From CBDUMN01 sp965368335 (GTDB taxonomy: Bacteria; Pseudomonadota; Alphaproteobacteria; Rhodospirillales; JAPHRK01), in NCBI GenBank assembly GCA_965368335.1, contig CBDUMN010000004.1, forward strand, positions 1 to 64,000: a stretch of DNA of 64,000 nucleotides, read 5' to 3'. The position numbers and the translations under genes are program-made. Under the pieces are notes generated by a model. That model worked only from the letters and a program-made list of their open reading frames with translations. It made no database searches and was not told the origin of the DNA. Shown piece by piece: positions 17,697 through 27,887 of the stretch (the stretch's first letter is position 1; every line of letters begins with the position of its first letter).

Positions 17697-18943
17697 GCCT
17701 TACCTGTCTTTCGCCTCGGCAGGGCCAGGGTTCCCAGGATCGCGATGACACCGGAAACGGCGATGGCGGCGAAACTGAAATCGAAGGTTCCCATGGTGTC
17801 GGCCATCGCCCCCGCCGTTGCTGGTCCGACGGTTTGGCCGATGGCGAAGAAGAAGGTGATGGTCGAGAAGGCCGTCGCCGCCTTTTCAGGTCCCACGTAG
17901 TCGCCAACGGCAGCCGCCATGATCGACGGGATCGACCAAACGGCGATCCCATACAAGCCAATCGACAGGTAAAGCGACGGCGTGTCGAGGTGCAGGGCCA
18001 TCAAGGTATATGCGCAAGTCTGCACCGTGAAGACGGCCAATAGTCCGGCGCGACGGCCCAACTTGTCCGAAAGGGTGCCAAACAAAGGCCCCGAAGCGAG
18101 ACTGAACAAACCGATCCAGGACCAGACCTGACCGGCGGCGGCCTCCGTGAAACCCCGCTCTTCAACCATGGAGGTGACGATAAAGGTGCCGTAGGTGATG
18201 TAGGTAGCGCCAAACATCATATAGAGAAGACCGAGGTGCACGATGGCTCGCTTTGGCGACATGGCGGGATCGCTTTTATCCTTCCCGCGCGCCATGGCCT
18301 TGGCTTCCCGCGCTTCACCAAGCAAAGCGAGGTCTAGCATTTGCGGCCGATCACGGAGAAGCCCCCAGTTAATCAGGGCCACCACCGCCGAGATGCCGCC
18401 CAGCGTCGCCCAACCGGTCCGCCAGCCTTCGGGACCGATGGCTTCATTAACCGCCGGAATAAACAGACCGGAGAAAATAATCGCGAACCCACTGCCGATC
18501 ACCATGAAGCCCGCTGCACGCCCGCGATAGGTCTTGGCGTACCAATGAGGCACCAGCACCATCATCGGCACGTTAGCCGCTCCACTGCCAAATCCGGTTA
18601 GCGTATAAAACACCATAATCCAGAGATAGCCATCGCCCTGGCTGACCACGCCCATGGAGCCAGCAACCAAAAACAACCCAAAGACAATGGTTTTACTTTC
18701 ACCCAGGCGCTTGATCAGAAAAGGCGAAAGTCCAACAGCAGCGAGATAGCCGATGAAATTGGCCGTGCTGATAGCCCCCATCTGGGTATAGCTGAGGCCG
18801 AGGTCGCCGCCCATCGACGGAAGTAACATACCAAGGCCGAACCGCCCCAACCCCAGGCACGAAAAGATCGTCAGCGTTCCCGCAAAAACGACGATCCAAC
18901 CGTAATGAAACGGCAATTTCCTGGCAATAAACGATGCGACCAC
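17693..18943 (-). CDS. Major facilitator superfamily transporter
   Basis: 416 residues, GTG start at 18943 with GGGGGAGA upstream. Twelve predicted membrane helices in two halves. The first half carries a degenerate MFS loop motif between helices 2 and 3 (FLIKRLGESKTIVFG), and the second half the corresponding FGTLSDKLGRRAG. It resembles the YbfB/OxlT-like monocarboxylate group. Substrate unknown. Confidence 0.82.
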   Translation of the reverse strand: MVASFIARKLPFHYGWIVVFAGTLTIFSCLGLGRFGLGMLLPSMGGDLGLSYTQMGAISTANFIGYLAAVGLSPFLIKRLGESKTIVFGLFLVAGSMGVVSQGDGYLWIMVFYTLTGFGSGAANVPMMVLVPHWYAKTYRGRAAGFMVIGSGFAIIFSGLFIPAVNEAIGPEGWRTGWATLGGISAVVALINWGLLRDRPQMLDLALLGEAREAKAMARGKDKSDPAMSPKRAIVHLGLLYMMFGATYITYGTFIVTSMVEERGFTEAAAGQVWSWIGLFSLASGPLFGTLSDKLGRRAGLLAVFTVQTCAYTLMALHLDTPSLYLSIGLYGIAVWSIPSIMAAAVGDYVGPEKAATAFSTITFFFAIGQTVGPATAGAMADTMGTFDFSFAAIAVSGVIAILGTLALPRRKTGKA

Positions 18944-19111
18944 GGTCTCCCCCTCAACAGTTAGTTTCTATCGTAACTATTGGAGAGCCAAATTTCTATA
19001 GGCATGTTCCCTTAAGACCTGCGATCAATAAAACATCGACTTGACCTGAGTAATCGACGCCCTTCCCGTGCAACGGTAAAACACCGAAAACTGCAATCGA
19101 GGAACTCCCCC

Positions 19112-19717
19112 ATGAAATACCCTGCCTTTTTCGACCAAGCCCCAACCATCGCGCTGAAAGATCCGTTAAGTAATTTCCTCGGGTCATGCGAAGACGGCTT
19201 GCTGGAATACGGCTATATCGATGCGGTTAAACTGGCCGGACATTCCTGCCCCACCGTAGCCGGAGCCTATCTGATGACGGTGAAGGCGGTTAAAAGTCTT
19301 TATGGCGAAGAAACGCCAGTTCGCGGCGAGATCGCAGTCGCTTTTCCCGATGAGTTTGACGAAGGGGTGACCGGCGTCATGGCTTCGGTCGCCCAGTTGA
19401 TCACCGGAGCGGCTGGCGAAGGTGGCTTCAAAGGCATCGGCCCCAACTTCACCCGCCAAAACCTCATGCGCTTCGGCATATCGGGAAACGCCGAGATGAT
19501 TTTCGAGCGCATGGATACGGGCCAAAAGATCAACGCAACCTTTAACGCTCCCATCGTGCCCATGGAGCCGGGGGTTCGGGAAAGGCTCGGCATGATCCTC
19601 CAGGGTCAGGCCAACGCCGAAGATGAACGGCTTTTCAAGGAAGGCTGGCAGGAACGGGTCCGCAAAATCTTAGTCGACCACGCCGACGACCCGGCTCTCA
19701 TTGTCCTAACACCGTAA
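19112..19717 (+). CDS. FmdE-like domain protein
   Basis: 201 residues, ATG 19112, no signal peptide. The core LAGHSCPTVAGAYLMTVKAV (about 49-68) corresponds to the GHxCPG segment of FmdE-family proteins, where His and Cys bind a metal; later conserved-looking parts are GVTGVMASVAQLITGAAGEGGFKGIG. FmdE proteins were named from the formylmethanofuran dehydrogenase operon but many bacterial members have unknown roles. It stands alone, convergent with the hydrolase at 19839. Confidence 0.65.
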   Translation: MKYPAFFDQAPTIALKDPLSNFLGSCEDGLLEYGYIDAVKLAGHSCPTVAGAYLMTVKAVKSLYGEETPVRGEIAVAFPDEFDEGVTGVMASVAQLITGAAGEGGFKGIGPNFTRQNLMRFGISGNAEMIFERMDTGQKINATFNAPIVPMEPGVRERLGMILQGQANAEDERLFKEGWQERVRKILVDHADDPALIVLTP

Positions 19718-19758
19718 CCAACCTTAGGAACACAGGCCTAATCAAGGCAATTACAATA

Positions 19759-19785
19759 AAACCAACCGGTTGGTTTATTTTGTAT
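19759..19785 (+). terminator. Perfect 18-bp palindrome, probable terminator of the FmdE-like gene
   Basis: AAACCAACCGGTTGGTTT (19759-19776) can fold as a seven-base stem with a CCGG loop followed by ATTTTGT, lying about 40 bases after the FmdE-like stop and between convergent genes. A zero-spacer palindrome of this kind could instead be a TetR-type operator, but there is no gene start beside it. Confidence 0.55.
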
Positions 19786-19838
19786 TATACAAATATAATC
19801 AAAATGTTATCTGGTTAAACATTTGGATAATGAGGTAA

Positions 19839-20651
19839 TTAGAAGCCGGTCTTCTGAAGCCACTCTTCCATGTATAGGGCGACTTCTTCCCATTTGACGT
19901 CAAGCATCATACCGTGGCCGATCCCGCCGAAAATTTCAGCCTGGACGCCGAAAAAGATACCCGTCGCAGCCACATGAACCGGATCGATAAGCTTATCGGC
20001 CCCACCACCGACGACCAAAGTCGGCACGGTCGAGATCAAGGCCGGAATGGGCAACCCGGCCAAATACATTTCGGTCGTCGCGCGCATGGACTCCCGCTGC
20101 ACCTTGGGCAGGTATTTCATCGTATCCTTGGGGTCCATCGCCGAAGAAAAAAGCGCATCGTGCAAGAGGTTGATTGAGGTGCGGTGCATACCGAAAGCCT
20201 CAAACATGGTGATTTGCCACGTCAACCAGGGATAGTTGAGCGACATGGACATGGCGGGTCCAGTCAACCCCGTAGGCGGAACGGAAGCCATCAGGACAAC
20301 CCCGGCGGGCTTACGGCGCTCAAGGTATTTCTGAGTGACGAAGCCACCCATGGAATGGCCGATTAGGACCGGTGACTGGTCGAACCCATCGACAATCTCG
20401 GCAACATCGTCCACATAGTCGGAAATTCCAAGGGCGTGGAGGTCCTCATCCCGTTTCCGGCTTCCATTGTGGCCGCTCAATGAGACCGCATGGGCCTCAT
20501 AGCCACGCTCGGCAAACCAGGGAAGGAAATATTCATCCCAGCACCAAGCACCGGCAAAGGCGCCATGAACGAACAACAAGGGCGGTTTACCGTTGCTTTT
20601 TTTCGGCATGCGACTAAGCACTTCCAGCCGCTGCTTCTTTTTGCCGGTCAA
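19839..20651 (-). CDS. Alpha/beta hydrolase
   Basis: 270 residues. Oxyanion segment LLFVHGAFAGAWCWDEYFLPWF near residue 25, nucleophile elbow GHSMGG (Ser near 97), and the catalytic His in GIGHGMMLD near the C-terminus, with a candidate Asp in GGADKLIDP. Esterase, lipase or dehalogenase-like activities all fit; substrate unknown. Transcribed alone. Confidence 0.85.
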   Translation of the reverse strand: MTGKKKQRLEVLSRMPKKSNGKPPLLFVHGAFAGAWCWDEYFLPWFAERGYEAHAVSLSGHNGSRKRDEDLHALGISDYVDDVAEIVDGFDQSPVLIGHSMGGFVTQKYLERRKPAGVVLMASVPPTGLTGPAMSMSLNYPWLTWQITMFEAFGMHRTSINLLHDALFSSAMDPKDTMKYLPKVQRESMRATTEMYLAGLPIPALISTVPTLVVGGGADKLIDPVHVAATGIFFGVQAEIFGGIGHGMMLDVKWEEVALYMEEWLQKTGF

Positions 20652-20889
20652 GGCAATCCCTCCAGAACCTCAATTGAATCTACGTTGCCGGGCATTTAGC
20701 GCCCTAGGCATCGCTATTTACCATAAGGTATAATAAATGACGAAAGGGTTATTTGGGCTTTTGCATTCATAGGCAAGGGCGGCCGAACTGCCCGGATAGG
20801 ACGCAGCACCGATACTTGGTGATCGCAATCAGTGAATTGCCAGCAAGGGCGGCATAGATAACCTTTTTCGAGCCATGTGGAGCAATAGA

Positions 20890-22662
20890 CTAGAGTTCTT
20901 CCTCCAACTCATCAATAAAGCCGGAAACCACCTTTAAGCCCCGTTTCCAGAAAGCGGGATCGGAAGCATCGAGACCGAAGGGCGCAAGCAGTTCCTTATG
21001 GCGGAGCGTTCCCCCGGCTTTCAACATATCGAGATACTTGGCCTGAAAACCTTCGTGCCCCTTGGCGAACACGTCATAGAGCGAATTGACCAGACAGTCG
21101 CCAAACGCATAGGCGTAAACGTAGAAAGGCGTATGAATGAAGTGTGGGATATAGGACCAATAGGTCCGATATTCGTCGGTGAAATTAAACGCTGGGCCTA
21201 AGCTTTCATCCTGAACCGCCATCCAGATATCGCCCAGAGATTCAGGCGATAGTTCACCCTCGCGGCGCTGATCGTGAACCCGTCGTTCGAACTCGAAGAA
21301 AGCCACCTGCCGGACCACCGTATTGAGCATGTCCTCGACCTTGCCCGCCAATAATACCCGGCGTCGCTTGGCATCGGTTTCACCGTCAATTACCGCTCGG
21401 AAGGTCAGCATCTCGCCAAACACCGAAGCGGTTTCGGCCAGGGTCAAAGGCGTATCGGACTGTAAACCTCCCTGCCCGGCCGCCAGCACCTGATGGACGC
21501 CATGCCCCAACTCATGGGCCAGGGTCATCACGTCACGGGTTTTGCCGTGATAGTTCATCAAAATGTAGGGATGCGCCGAAGGCACCGTGGGATGAGAAAA
21601 AGCGCCCGAGTCCTTTCCGGCGCGCGGTTCGGCATCGATCCATTTTTTATCGAAAAACCCCTTGGCGATCTCCGCCATTTCAGGCGCGAAAGCCCCATAG
21701 GCATTCAAGACCCGATCCTTGGCCTCACCCCAGGGAATACGCTTGTCATCATCATCAGGCAGAGGCGCATTGCGGTCCCAAAATTCCAGCTTCTCGAACC
21801 CCATCCACTTGGCCTTTAGGCCGTAATAGCGGTGCGATAGGTCGCCATAGCTGTCCTTAACGCTTGTCGTCAGCGCCTCGACCACCTCGTCTTCCACCAG
21901 GTTCGATTTATTGCGATAACTGACCGGACCGGCATAGCCACGCCAACGGTCTTCAATTTCCTTATCTTTGGCCAACGTATTAGTAATCAGCGAAAAGATG
22001 CGGATGTTATCCTGTAAGACCTGGCCGATAGACAATGCAGCAGCCTTGCGCAGGTCCCGATCCTTGCTCGACAGTTTGTCGAAAATTTCAGAGGCCGTCA
22101 GAGGATCGGCCTCGCCTTCCAGCGGGAAGCGCAATTCAGCCATGGTTTCTTCAAACAACCGCACCCAAGAGCCCTTGCCGGTAACCTGTTTTTCCAGCAG
22201 CAATTTTTCCAAATCGTCGGACAACTGATGCTCGCGGAACACGCCGACATCACGTAGCCAAGCGGCATATTTAGCCGTTCCAGGTGCTTTCAGCAGCTCA
22301 TCCAGTTGAGCCTGACTTAGGCGATTGATTTCAAGCTCGAAAAACAAGGTATGGGTCGAAATATCGGTAATTTTTTCCTGAACGGTCTGATAAAACCGCC
22401 CGGTTTCGGAGTCCCCCATGTTCCCGGCGAACAAAAGCTGGGCGTAGCTCATTACCTTCCCGGCGATTTCACCGAAGTCTTCGTATTCGGCAATGGCTTG
22501 ACCGAAAGTCTGCCCGTCCAGCGATGCAATTTTTCCCCTATAGGTTTCACCAAAGACTTTGGCTCTTTCCTCTAGCGTTTTCAGGTCGGTGTTCAGCGCA
22601 TCGGAATCGGGCCCGGCATAAAGATCTTCCAGGTTCCATTGGGGTAGGCTTTCGGCAGTCAT
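20890..22662 (-). CDS. pepF: Oligoendopeptidase F, M3 metallopeptidase
   Basis: 590 residues, usual PepF length. Zinc motif HELGH at residues 383-387 (TLAHELGHGVHQ), with the downstream Glu ligand in LAETASVFGEML. No signal peptide, so cytoplasmic. It degrades peptides of roughly 7-17 residues. ATG 22662 has AAAGGAG about seven bases upstream. Divergent from the flavoprotein gene at 22841. Confidence 0.93.
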   Translation of the reverse strand: MTAESLPQWNLEDLYAGPDSDALNTDLKTLEERAKVFGETYRGKIASLDGQTFGQAIAEYEDFGEIAGKVMSYAQLLFAGNMGDSETGRFYQTVQEKITDISTHTLFFELEINRLSQAQLDELLKAPGTAKYAAWLRDVGVFREHQLSDDLEKLLLEKQVTGKGSWVRLFEETMAELRFPLEGEADPLTASEIFDKLSSKDRDLRKAAALSIGQVLQDNIRIFSLITNTLAKDKEIEDRWRGYAGPVSYRNKSNLVEDEVVEALTTSVKDSYGDLSHRYYGLKAKWMGFEKLEFWDRNAPLPDDDDKRIPWGEAKDRVLNAYGAFAPEMAEIAKGFFDKKWIDAEPRAGKDSGAFSHPTVPSAHPYILMNYHGKTRDVMTLAHELGHGVHQVLAAGQGGLQSDTPLTLAETASVFGEMLTFRAVIDGETDAKRRRVLLAGKVEDMLNTVVRQVAFFEFERRVHDQRREGELSPESLGDIWMAVQDESLGPAFNFTDEYRTYWSYIPHFIHTPFYVYAYAFGDCLVNSLYDVFAKGHEGFQAKYLDMLKAGGTLRHKELLAPFGLDASDPAFWKRGLKVVSGFIDELEEEL

Positions 22663-22840
22663 GGGGGCTCCTTTAAAGAATCATCGGCTATAGAGTTGGC
22701 TGCCTTCCCCGCCCTGTCAACGCACCAGATGACGCCTGACATGTTTTTTCTTATCCCACATATCTATTTATCGGTATTCTAAGCACCGCAAATTGAGGGG
22801 GCGAAGCCCTCCGATAACAGGGACGACAAAAGAGCAAGGC

Positions 22841-24220
22841 ATGGCCTTAACGGAACGATTGAAAGAAATCGTCGGCCCCAAGGGGTACCTTGAGGGCGAC
22901 GATATCAGTGAACGCCACACGTCTGACGTATCCGGGCGAAAGTACGGCGACCCTATTTTGGTGCTCCGCCCCGCATCAACGGACGAAGTTTCCCAAACCC
23001 TCGCGCTTTGCAATGAGGCAGGCCAGCCGGTCCTCACCCAAGGCGGCATGACCGGCCTGACCCAGGGCGGTATTCCGCTCGATGGTGAAATCGTTTTGTC
23101 GCTGGAGCGAATGAACGCCATTGAGGAAATCGACGCCGCCAGTGGTACGGCGACGGTTCAGGCGGGCGTCGTCCTGCAAACACTGGAAGAACGATTGGAA
23201 ACTAAACGGCTGATGTTCCCGCTCGACCTCGGGGCGCGCGGCAGCTGCACAATCGGCGGTAATTTGTCGACCAACGCCGGCGGCAACAGAGTGCTTCGCT
23301 ATGGCATGGCGCGCGACCTGGTTCTTGGCGTCGAGGCGGTATTGGCCGACGGCACGGTGGTCGGCGGCATGAACCGTCTGGTCAAAAACAATACTGGCTA
23401 CGATCTCAAACAGCTATTTATTGGCAGTGAAGGAACGCTGGGTGTAATTACCCGCGCCGTCTTGAAGCTTTTCCCCCAGCCGCGCAGCCAATCACTGGCC
23501 CTCTGCACCCTTGATAGCTTCTCTAAAGTCACCGAGTTCCTGGCGCTCATGCGCCGCCGCCTCCCAGGCACGCTTTCAGCCTTCGAGGTCATGTGGCAAA
23601 GCTTTTTCGACAAAGCCATTAGCCTCTCACAAACCCCTGAAAATCCTTTCAGCAGCTCCCATCCCTTCTATGTATTGACCGAAACCCAAGGCGGCGACCA
23701 AGAGCGAGACGCCAAGGCGCTGGAAGAAACGCTGGCCGACGCCCTGGAAAGCGGCGTCATTCAGGATGCCGTAATCGCCAAATCGGGGGAGGAGGCGAAA
23801 AACCTCTGGTCGATCAGGGACGCGAGCATGGAAGTTTATCTCACCCTTGCCCCGGGAAAGAGCTACGACGTGAGTTTTCCGCTCGACGCCATTCAGCCTT
23901 TTTCCGAAAAACTCACCGAAACCCTTGCCGAGCGATGGCCGGAAAGCGAGCTGGTGATGTTCGGACATTTAGGTGACGGCAACGTTCATCCACTGACCAA
24001 CGCAGACAACGGCGGACCGGAAATCGACGAAGTGCTCTTTGGCCTGACCAGTGAATTCAGCGGCTCCATTTCAGCCGAACACGGCATCGGCCTTTCCCGC
24101 CGCGGCTATCTGGGGCTTTGCAAATCGGACGCCGATATTGAGTTGATGCAAACCATGAAGCGTGCGCTCGACCCCAAAAACATCTTGAATCCCGGCAGGA
24201 TCATTGAAATGGATGCATAG
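22841..24220 (+). CDS. FAD-binding oxidoreductase, GlcD / D-2-hydroxyacid dehydrogenase type
   Basis: 459 residues from ATG 22841. N-terminal FAD-binding PCMH domain (about 35-215) with TQGGMTGLTQGG, GSCTIGGNLSTNAGGNRVLRYG and GSEGTLGVITRA; C-terminal FAD-oxidase domain with the metal-site segment FGHLGDGNVH and SAEHGIGLSRRGYL. This fits D-lactate, D-2-hydroxyglutarate or glycolate dehydrogenase; the exact substrate cannot be told. It is a single gene, not a glcDEF operon. Confidence 0.88.
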   Translation: MALTERLKEIVGPKGYLEGDDISERHTSDVSGRKYGDPILVLRPASTDEVSQTLALCNEAGQPVLTQGGMTGLTQGGIPLDGEIVLSLERMNAIEEIDAASGTATVQAGVVLQTLEERLETKRLMFPLDLGARGSCTIGGNLSTNAGGNRVLRYGMARDLVLGVEAVLADGTVVGGMNRLVKNNTGYDLKQLFIGSEGTLGVITRAVLKLFPQPRSQSLALCTLDSFSKVTEFLALMRRRLPGTLSAFEVMWQSFFDKAISLSQTPENPFSSSHPFYVLTETQGGDQERDAKALEETLADALESGVIQDAVIAKSGEEAKNLWSIRDASMEVYLTLAPGKSYDVSFPLDAIQPFSEKLTETLAERWPESELVMFGHLGDGNVHPLTNADNGGPEIDEVLFGLTSEFSGSISAEHGIGLSRRGYLGLCKSDADIELMQTMKRALDPKNILNPGRIIEMDA

Positions 24221-24394
24221 CCCAGCCCATAACTTACGCAACATTTTTGTTAGCCAGACGAACAAAGCGAAACGGATGATCAATTTCATACGATTTTCGT
24301 TTTTCCCATTGAAGAAAGGGGCAGCATAGCTAACCTTTTAAGCAAGAAACGCCTGAGGGAAAAAACAAAGATTTCAGGTTGGGAGAAGCCTCAC

Positions 24395-27300
24395 ATGACC
24401 GAGCTTTCGGCGATTTCGCTGGACGACAAGTACATTCTTGAAAAAGGCCGAATTCAGGTAAGCGGCACCCAAGCGCTGGTGCGCCTCCTGATGCTGCAAC
24501 AGCAGATCGATACTAAAAACGGCCTTAACACCTCAGGCTTCATTTCAGGCTACCGGGGCTCACCGCTCGGCAACGTCGATAAAGAGCTTTGGCGCGCCGA
24601 GAAGCACCTCAAAAAACATAACGTCCACTTCGAACCGGGCGTCAACGAAGACTTGGCGGCAACCGCCGTTTGGGGCACCCAGCAAACCAACATGTTCCCC
24701 AAGGCCAAGTACGACGGCACTTTCGCCATGTGGTACGGCAAGGGCCCCGGGGTTGATCGTTCTGGAGACGTTTTTAAACACGGCAACCTTGCAGGCACCT
24801 CACCCAATGGCGGCGTTCTGGTTGTCGCGGGCGACGACCCGGCCTGTAAATCATCCACCGCACCGAGCCAAAGCGAATATCCCTTCATGGCCGCTCAAAT
24901 GCCTACGCTAGCCCCAGCCAACGTGCAGGAATTCATCGACTTTGGTGTTCTGGGATATGCCCTCTCGCGCTTTTCGGGCACCTGGGTCGGCATGAAAACC
25001 GTGACCGAGAACGTCGAAACCACGTCATCCATCGAAATTAACCCAGACCGCATAAAGCCGGTTATTCCCAACGATTTCGAGATGCCCGAAGGTGGCCCGC
25101 ACATTCGCTGGCCCGATCCGGCCGTGGTTCAGGAAGTACGGATGCGTGACGTTCGCATCCCCGCCGCCTTAGCCTTTGCCCGAGCCAATAAAATCGACCG
25201 TGTAGCGCTCGATGCACCCAAGGCCACTTTCGGCATTGTCACGGCAGGTAAATCATATCTCGACGTGATGCAGGCCCTGCACGATCTCGGAATTAGCGAG
25301 AAAATCGCTAAAAAACTGGGGCTCAAGGTCTACAAAGTCGGCATGATCTGGCCGCTTGAAGAAACCGGGATCACCAATTTCGCCAAGGGCTGCTCGGAAA
25401 TCCTCGTGATCGAAGAAAAGCGTCCGGTCATCGAAGTGCAGATGAAAGAAACGCTCTATTGCGCCCCAGAAGCCGACCGTCCGCTGATCGTCGGCAAAAA
25501 GGACGAGAAGGGCCAGCCCCTGCTCTCCCCTTCGGGCGAGTTGTCGCCAGAGGTCATCGCACGGGTGATCGCCCATCGTCTCGGCCGACATTTCGGCGAA
25601 GACAAGCTGGGCAGCGAAATCGCCGACCGTATTGCGCTGATCGACGCCAAGGAGAAAACCCCCAACGCTCCAGCTCCGCGCATCCAGCGCATGCCCTATT
25701 TCTGCTCTGGCTGTCCGCACAACACCTCAACCAAGGTTCCCGAAGGCTCGCGCGCTGTCGCGGGCATTGGCTGCCACTTTATGGCCGTCTGGATGGATCG
25801 CTCAACCACCACCTTCACCCATATGGGCGGCGAAGGAGCCAACTGGATCGGCCAAGCTCCCTTTACCGACGAAGAACATATCTTCGTCAACCTTGGCGAC
25901 GGCACATATTTCCATTCAGGCCTCCTGGCCATTCGCGCCGCCGTATCGGCCAAGGTCACCATGACCTACAAAATCCTGTTTAACGATGCCGTCGCCATGA
26001 CCGGCGGCCAGCCCCACGACGGACCGCTGACCCCGCAAATCATCAGCAAACAAGTCGCCGCCGAAGGTGTCAAACGAATTGCCGTGGTAACCGACGATCC
26101 AGCCCAATACGGCGACTCTTTAGGTGGGTTCGCTCCTTTCTGCACCTTCCACGACCGGGACGAAATGGATGCTCTGCAAAAGGAACTACGGCGCACCGAA
26201 GGAGTTTCGGCGATTATCTATGTCCAGACCTGTGCAGCCGAAAAACGCCGCCGCAGGAAACGCAATCTCTATCCCGATCCGCCCAAGCGTGTCTTCATCA
26301 ACGATGCGGTTTGCGAGGGCTGTGGGGATTGCGGCGTACAGTCAAACTGCGTTTCCATTGAGCCGGTGGAAACCCCCTTTGGCCGCAAGCGGATGATCAA
26401 CCAGTCATCCTGCAACAAGGACTTCACCTGCATCGACGGCTTCTGCCCCAGCTTCGTCACCGTCCATGGCGGTACACCACGCAAAAAGGCCGGTACGGGC
26501 AACACCGCCAAAGACGCCGGACTGGCGGAACCGCCACAGCCCACTCTTCCAGTCCTTGACGAGCCTTATGGCGTGATCCTGACAGGCATCGGCGGCACCG
26601 GGGTGGTGACCATCGGCGCCCTGCTCGCCATGGCGGCCCATATGGAAGGCAAAGGCGTTTCATCGTTTGATCTGACGGGTCTGGCCCAGAAAAACGGGCC
26701 GGTGGTCAGTCAACTGAAGATCGCCGCCAAGCCTGAAGACATTTATGCGGTGCGTATCGGTCCCGGCGGCGCGAAAGCGGTCATCGGCTGCGACATGGTC
26801 ACGGCGGGCGGTGCGGAGGCGCTTTCCAAGATGGACAGCGCCAAGACCCGTGCAGTCATCAACGCCCATCAGACCGTGACGGCGGAATTCACCAAGAACA
26901 AAGACTTCGTCTACCCGGATCAGGAACTACGCGACGCCATCGGCAACAGTTGCAACGACGCCCAGTTCGTCGAAGCAACAGCGTTGGCTACGGCTCTTCT
27001 CGGCGATGCTATCGCAACCAATCTCTTCATGGTCGGCTACGCTTGGCAAAAAGGTCTCATCCCCTTAAGCGCAGAAGCTATCGAGCGGGCTGTTGAGTTG
27101 AACGGCGTATCCGTAGAATTCAACAAAAAAGCCTTCATGTGGGGCCGCCGCGCCGCTCACGAACCGGAAAAAGTCCGGCAGGTGGCCCGGCCCAAGGTGC
27201 AATCCATCAACCCGCAAAAGCCCGGCGATCTGCCAGAAATCATCGCCGACAAGTCCCACTATCTGGCGGCCTATCAGAACGAAGCCCTGGCAGACAAATA

Positions 27301-27886
27301 CCGCGGCCTGATTAAACGGGCGGCTGAGGCCGAACAACGCTCGGTTAAAGGGACTCAAGAACTGGCCGAAGCCGTGGCTCAAAACTACTTCAAGCTGCTC
27401 GCCATCAAGGATGAGTACGAGGTGGCCCGCCTTCACTCCAGCCAGGAGTTTAAAGACAAGCTCAACGCCCAGTTCGAAGGCGATTTCACCCTGACCTTCC
27501 ATTTGGCCCCACCGCTGCTTGCCGACCGTGATCCTGAAACCGGTCATCTCAAGAAAAAAGAGTTTGGCCCCTGGATGATGACGGCTTTCAAGTGGATCGC
27601 CGGACTCAAGGGGTTGCGCGGCGGAACGTTTGATATTTTCGGCTATTCGGCCGAGCGCAAGGCCGAGCGGGCCCTGATCGGTGAATATGAGAAAACCATC
27701 GGAGAACTTCTCGCAAACCTCACACCGGCCAATCACGCGCTGGCGGTGGAGATCGCCAAAATTCCATCAGACATCCTCGGCTTCGGCCATGTGAAAGAAA
27801 AGAACATGCGCGCCGCACAAGCCAAGGAGGCAGAACTTCTCACCCGCTTCCGCAACCCGGACGCCCCCTTAAAGGCCGCTGAATAA
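24395..27886 (+). CDS. Indolepyruvate ferredoxin oxidoreductase, fused alpha and beta
   Basis: 1163 residues. Order: pyruvate-ferredoxin-type N-terminal domain (about 30-230), TPP-binding domain (about 430-640, with FCSGCPHNTS and GGEGANWIG), a ferredoxin-like cluster segment (VCEGCGDCGVQSNC, then SCNKDFTCIDGFC), and a C-terminal gamma domain (GIGGTGVVTIGALLAMAA, GLAQKNGPVVSQ). It oxidatively decarboxylates aryl or other 2-oxo acids to acyl-CoA with ferredoxin. The fused form is common in proteobacteria. The SDR gene follows after one base, so the two are co-transcribed. Confidence 0.93.
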   Translation: MTELSAISLDDKYILEKGRIQVSGTQALVRLLMLQQQIDTKNGLNTSGFISGYRGSPLGNVDKELWRAEKHLKKHNVHFEPGVNEDLAATAVWGTQQTNMFPKAKYDGTFAMWYGKGPGVDRSGDVFKHGNLAGTSPNGGVLVVAGDDPACKSSTAPSQSEYPFMAAQMPTLAPANVQEFIDFGVLGYALSRFSGTWVGMKTVTENVETTSSIEINPDRIKPVIPNDFEMPEGGPHIRWPDPAVVQEVRMRDVRIPAALAFARANKIDRVALDAPKATFGIVTAGKSYLDVMQALHDLGISEKIAKKLGLKVYKVGMIWPLEETGITNFAKGCSEILVIEEKRPVIEVQMKETLYCAPEADRPLIVGKKDEKGQPLLSPSGELSPEVIARVIAHRLGRHFGEDKLGSEIADRIALIDAKEKTPNAPAPRIQRMPYFCSGCPHNTSTKVPEGSRAVAGIGCHFMAVWMDRSTTTFTHMGGEGANWIGQAPFTDEEHIFVNLGDGTYFHSGLLAIRAAVSAKVTMTYKILFNDAVAMTGGQPHDGPLTPQIISKQVAAEGVKRIAVVTDDPAQYGDSLGGFAPFCTFHDRDEMDALQKELRRTEGVSAIIYVQTCAAEKRRRRKRNLYPDPPKRVFINDAVCEGCGDCGVQSNCVSIEPVETPFGRKRMINQSSCNKDFTCIDGFCPSFVTVHGGTPRKKAGTGNTAKDAGLAEPPQPTLPVLDEPYGVILTGIGGTGVVTIGALLAMAAHMEGKGVSSFDLTGLAQKNGPVVSQLKIAAKPEDIYAVRIGPGGAKAVIGCDMVTAGGAEALSKMDSAKTRAVINAHQTVTAEFTKNKDFVYPDQELRDAIGNSCNDAQFVEATALATALLGDAIATNLFMVGYAWQKGLIPLSAEAIERAVELNGVSVEFNKKAFMWGRRAAHEPEKVRQVARPKVQSINPQKPGDLPEIIADKSHYLAAYQNEALADKYRGLIKRAAEAEQRSVKGTQELAEAVAQNYFKLLAIKDEYEVARLHSSQEFKDKLNAQFEGDFTLTFHLAPPLLADRDPETGHLKKKEFGPWMMTAFKWIAGLKGLRGGTFDIFGYSAERKAERALIGEYEKTIGELLANLTPANHALAVEIAKIPSDILGFGHVKEKNMRAAQAKEAELLTRFRNPDAPLKAAE

Positions 27887-27887
27887 C

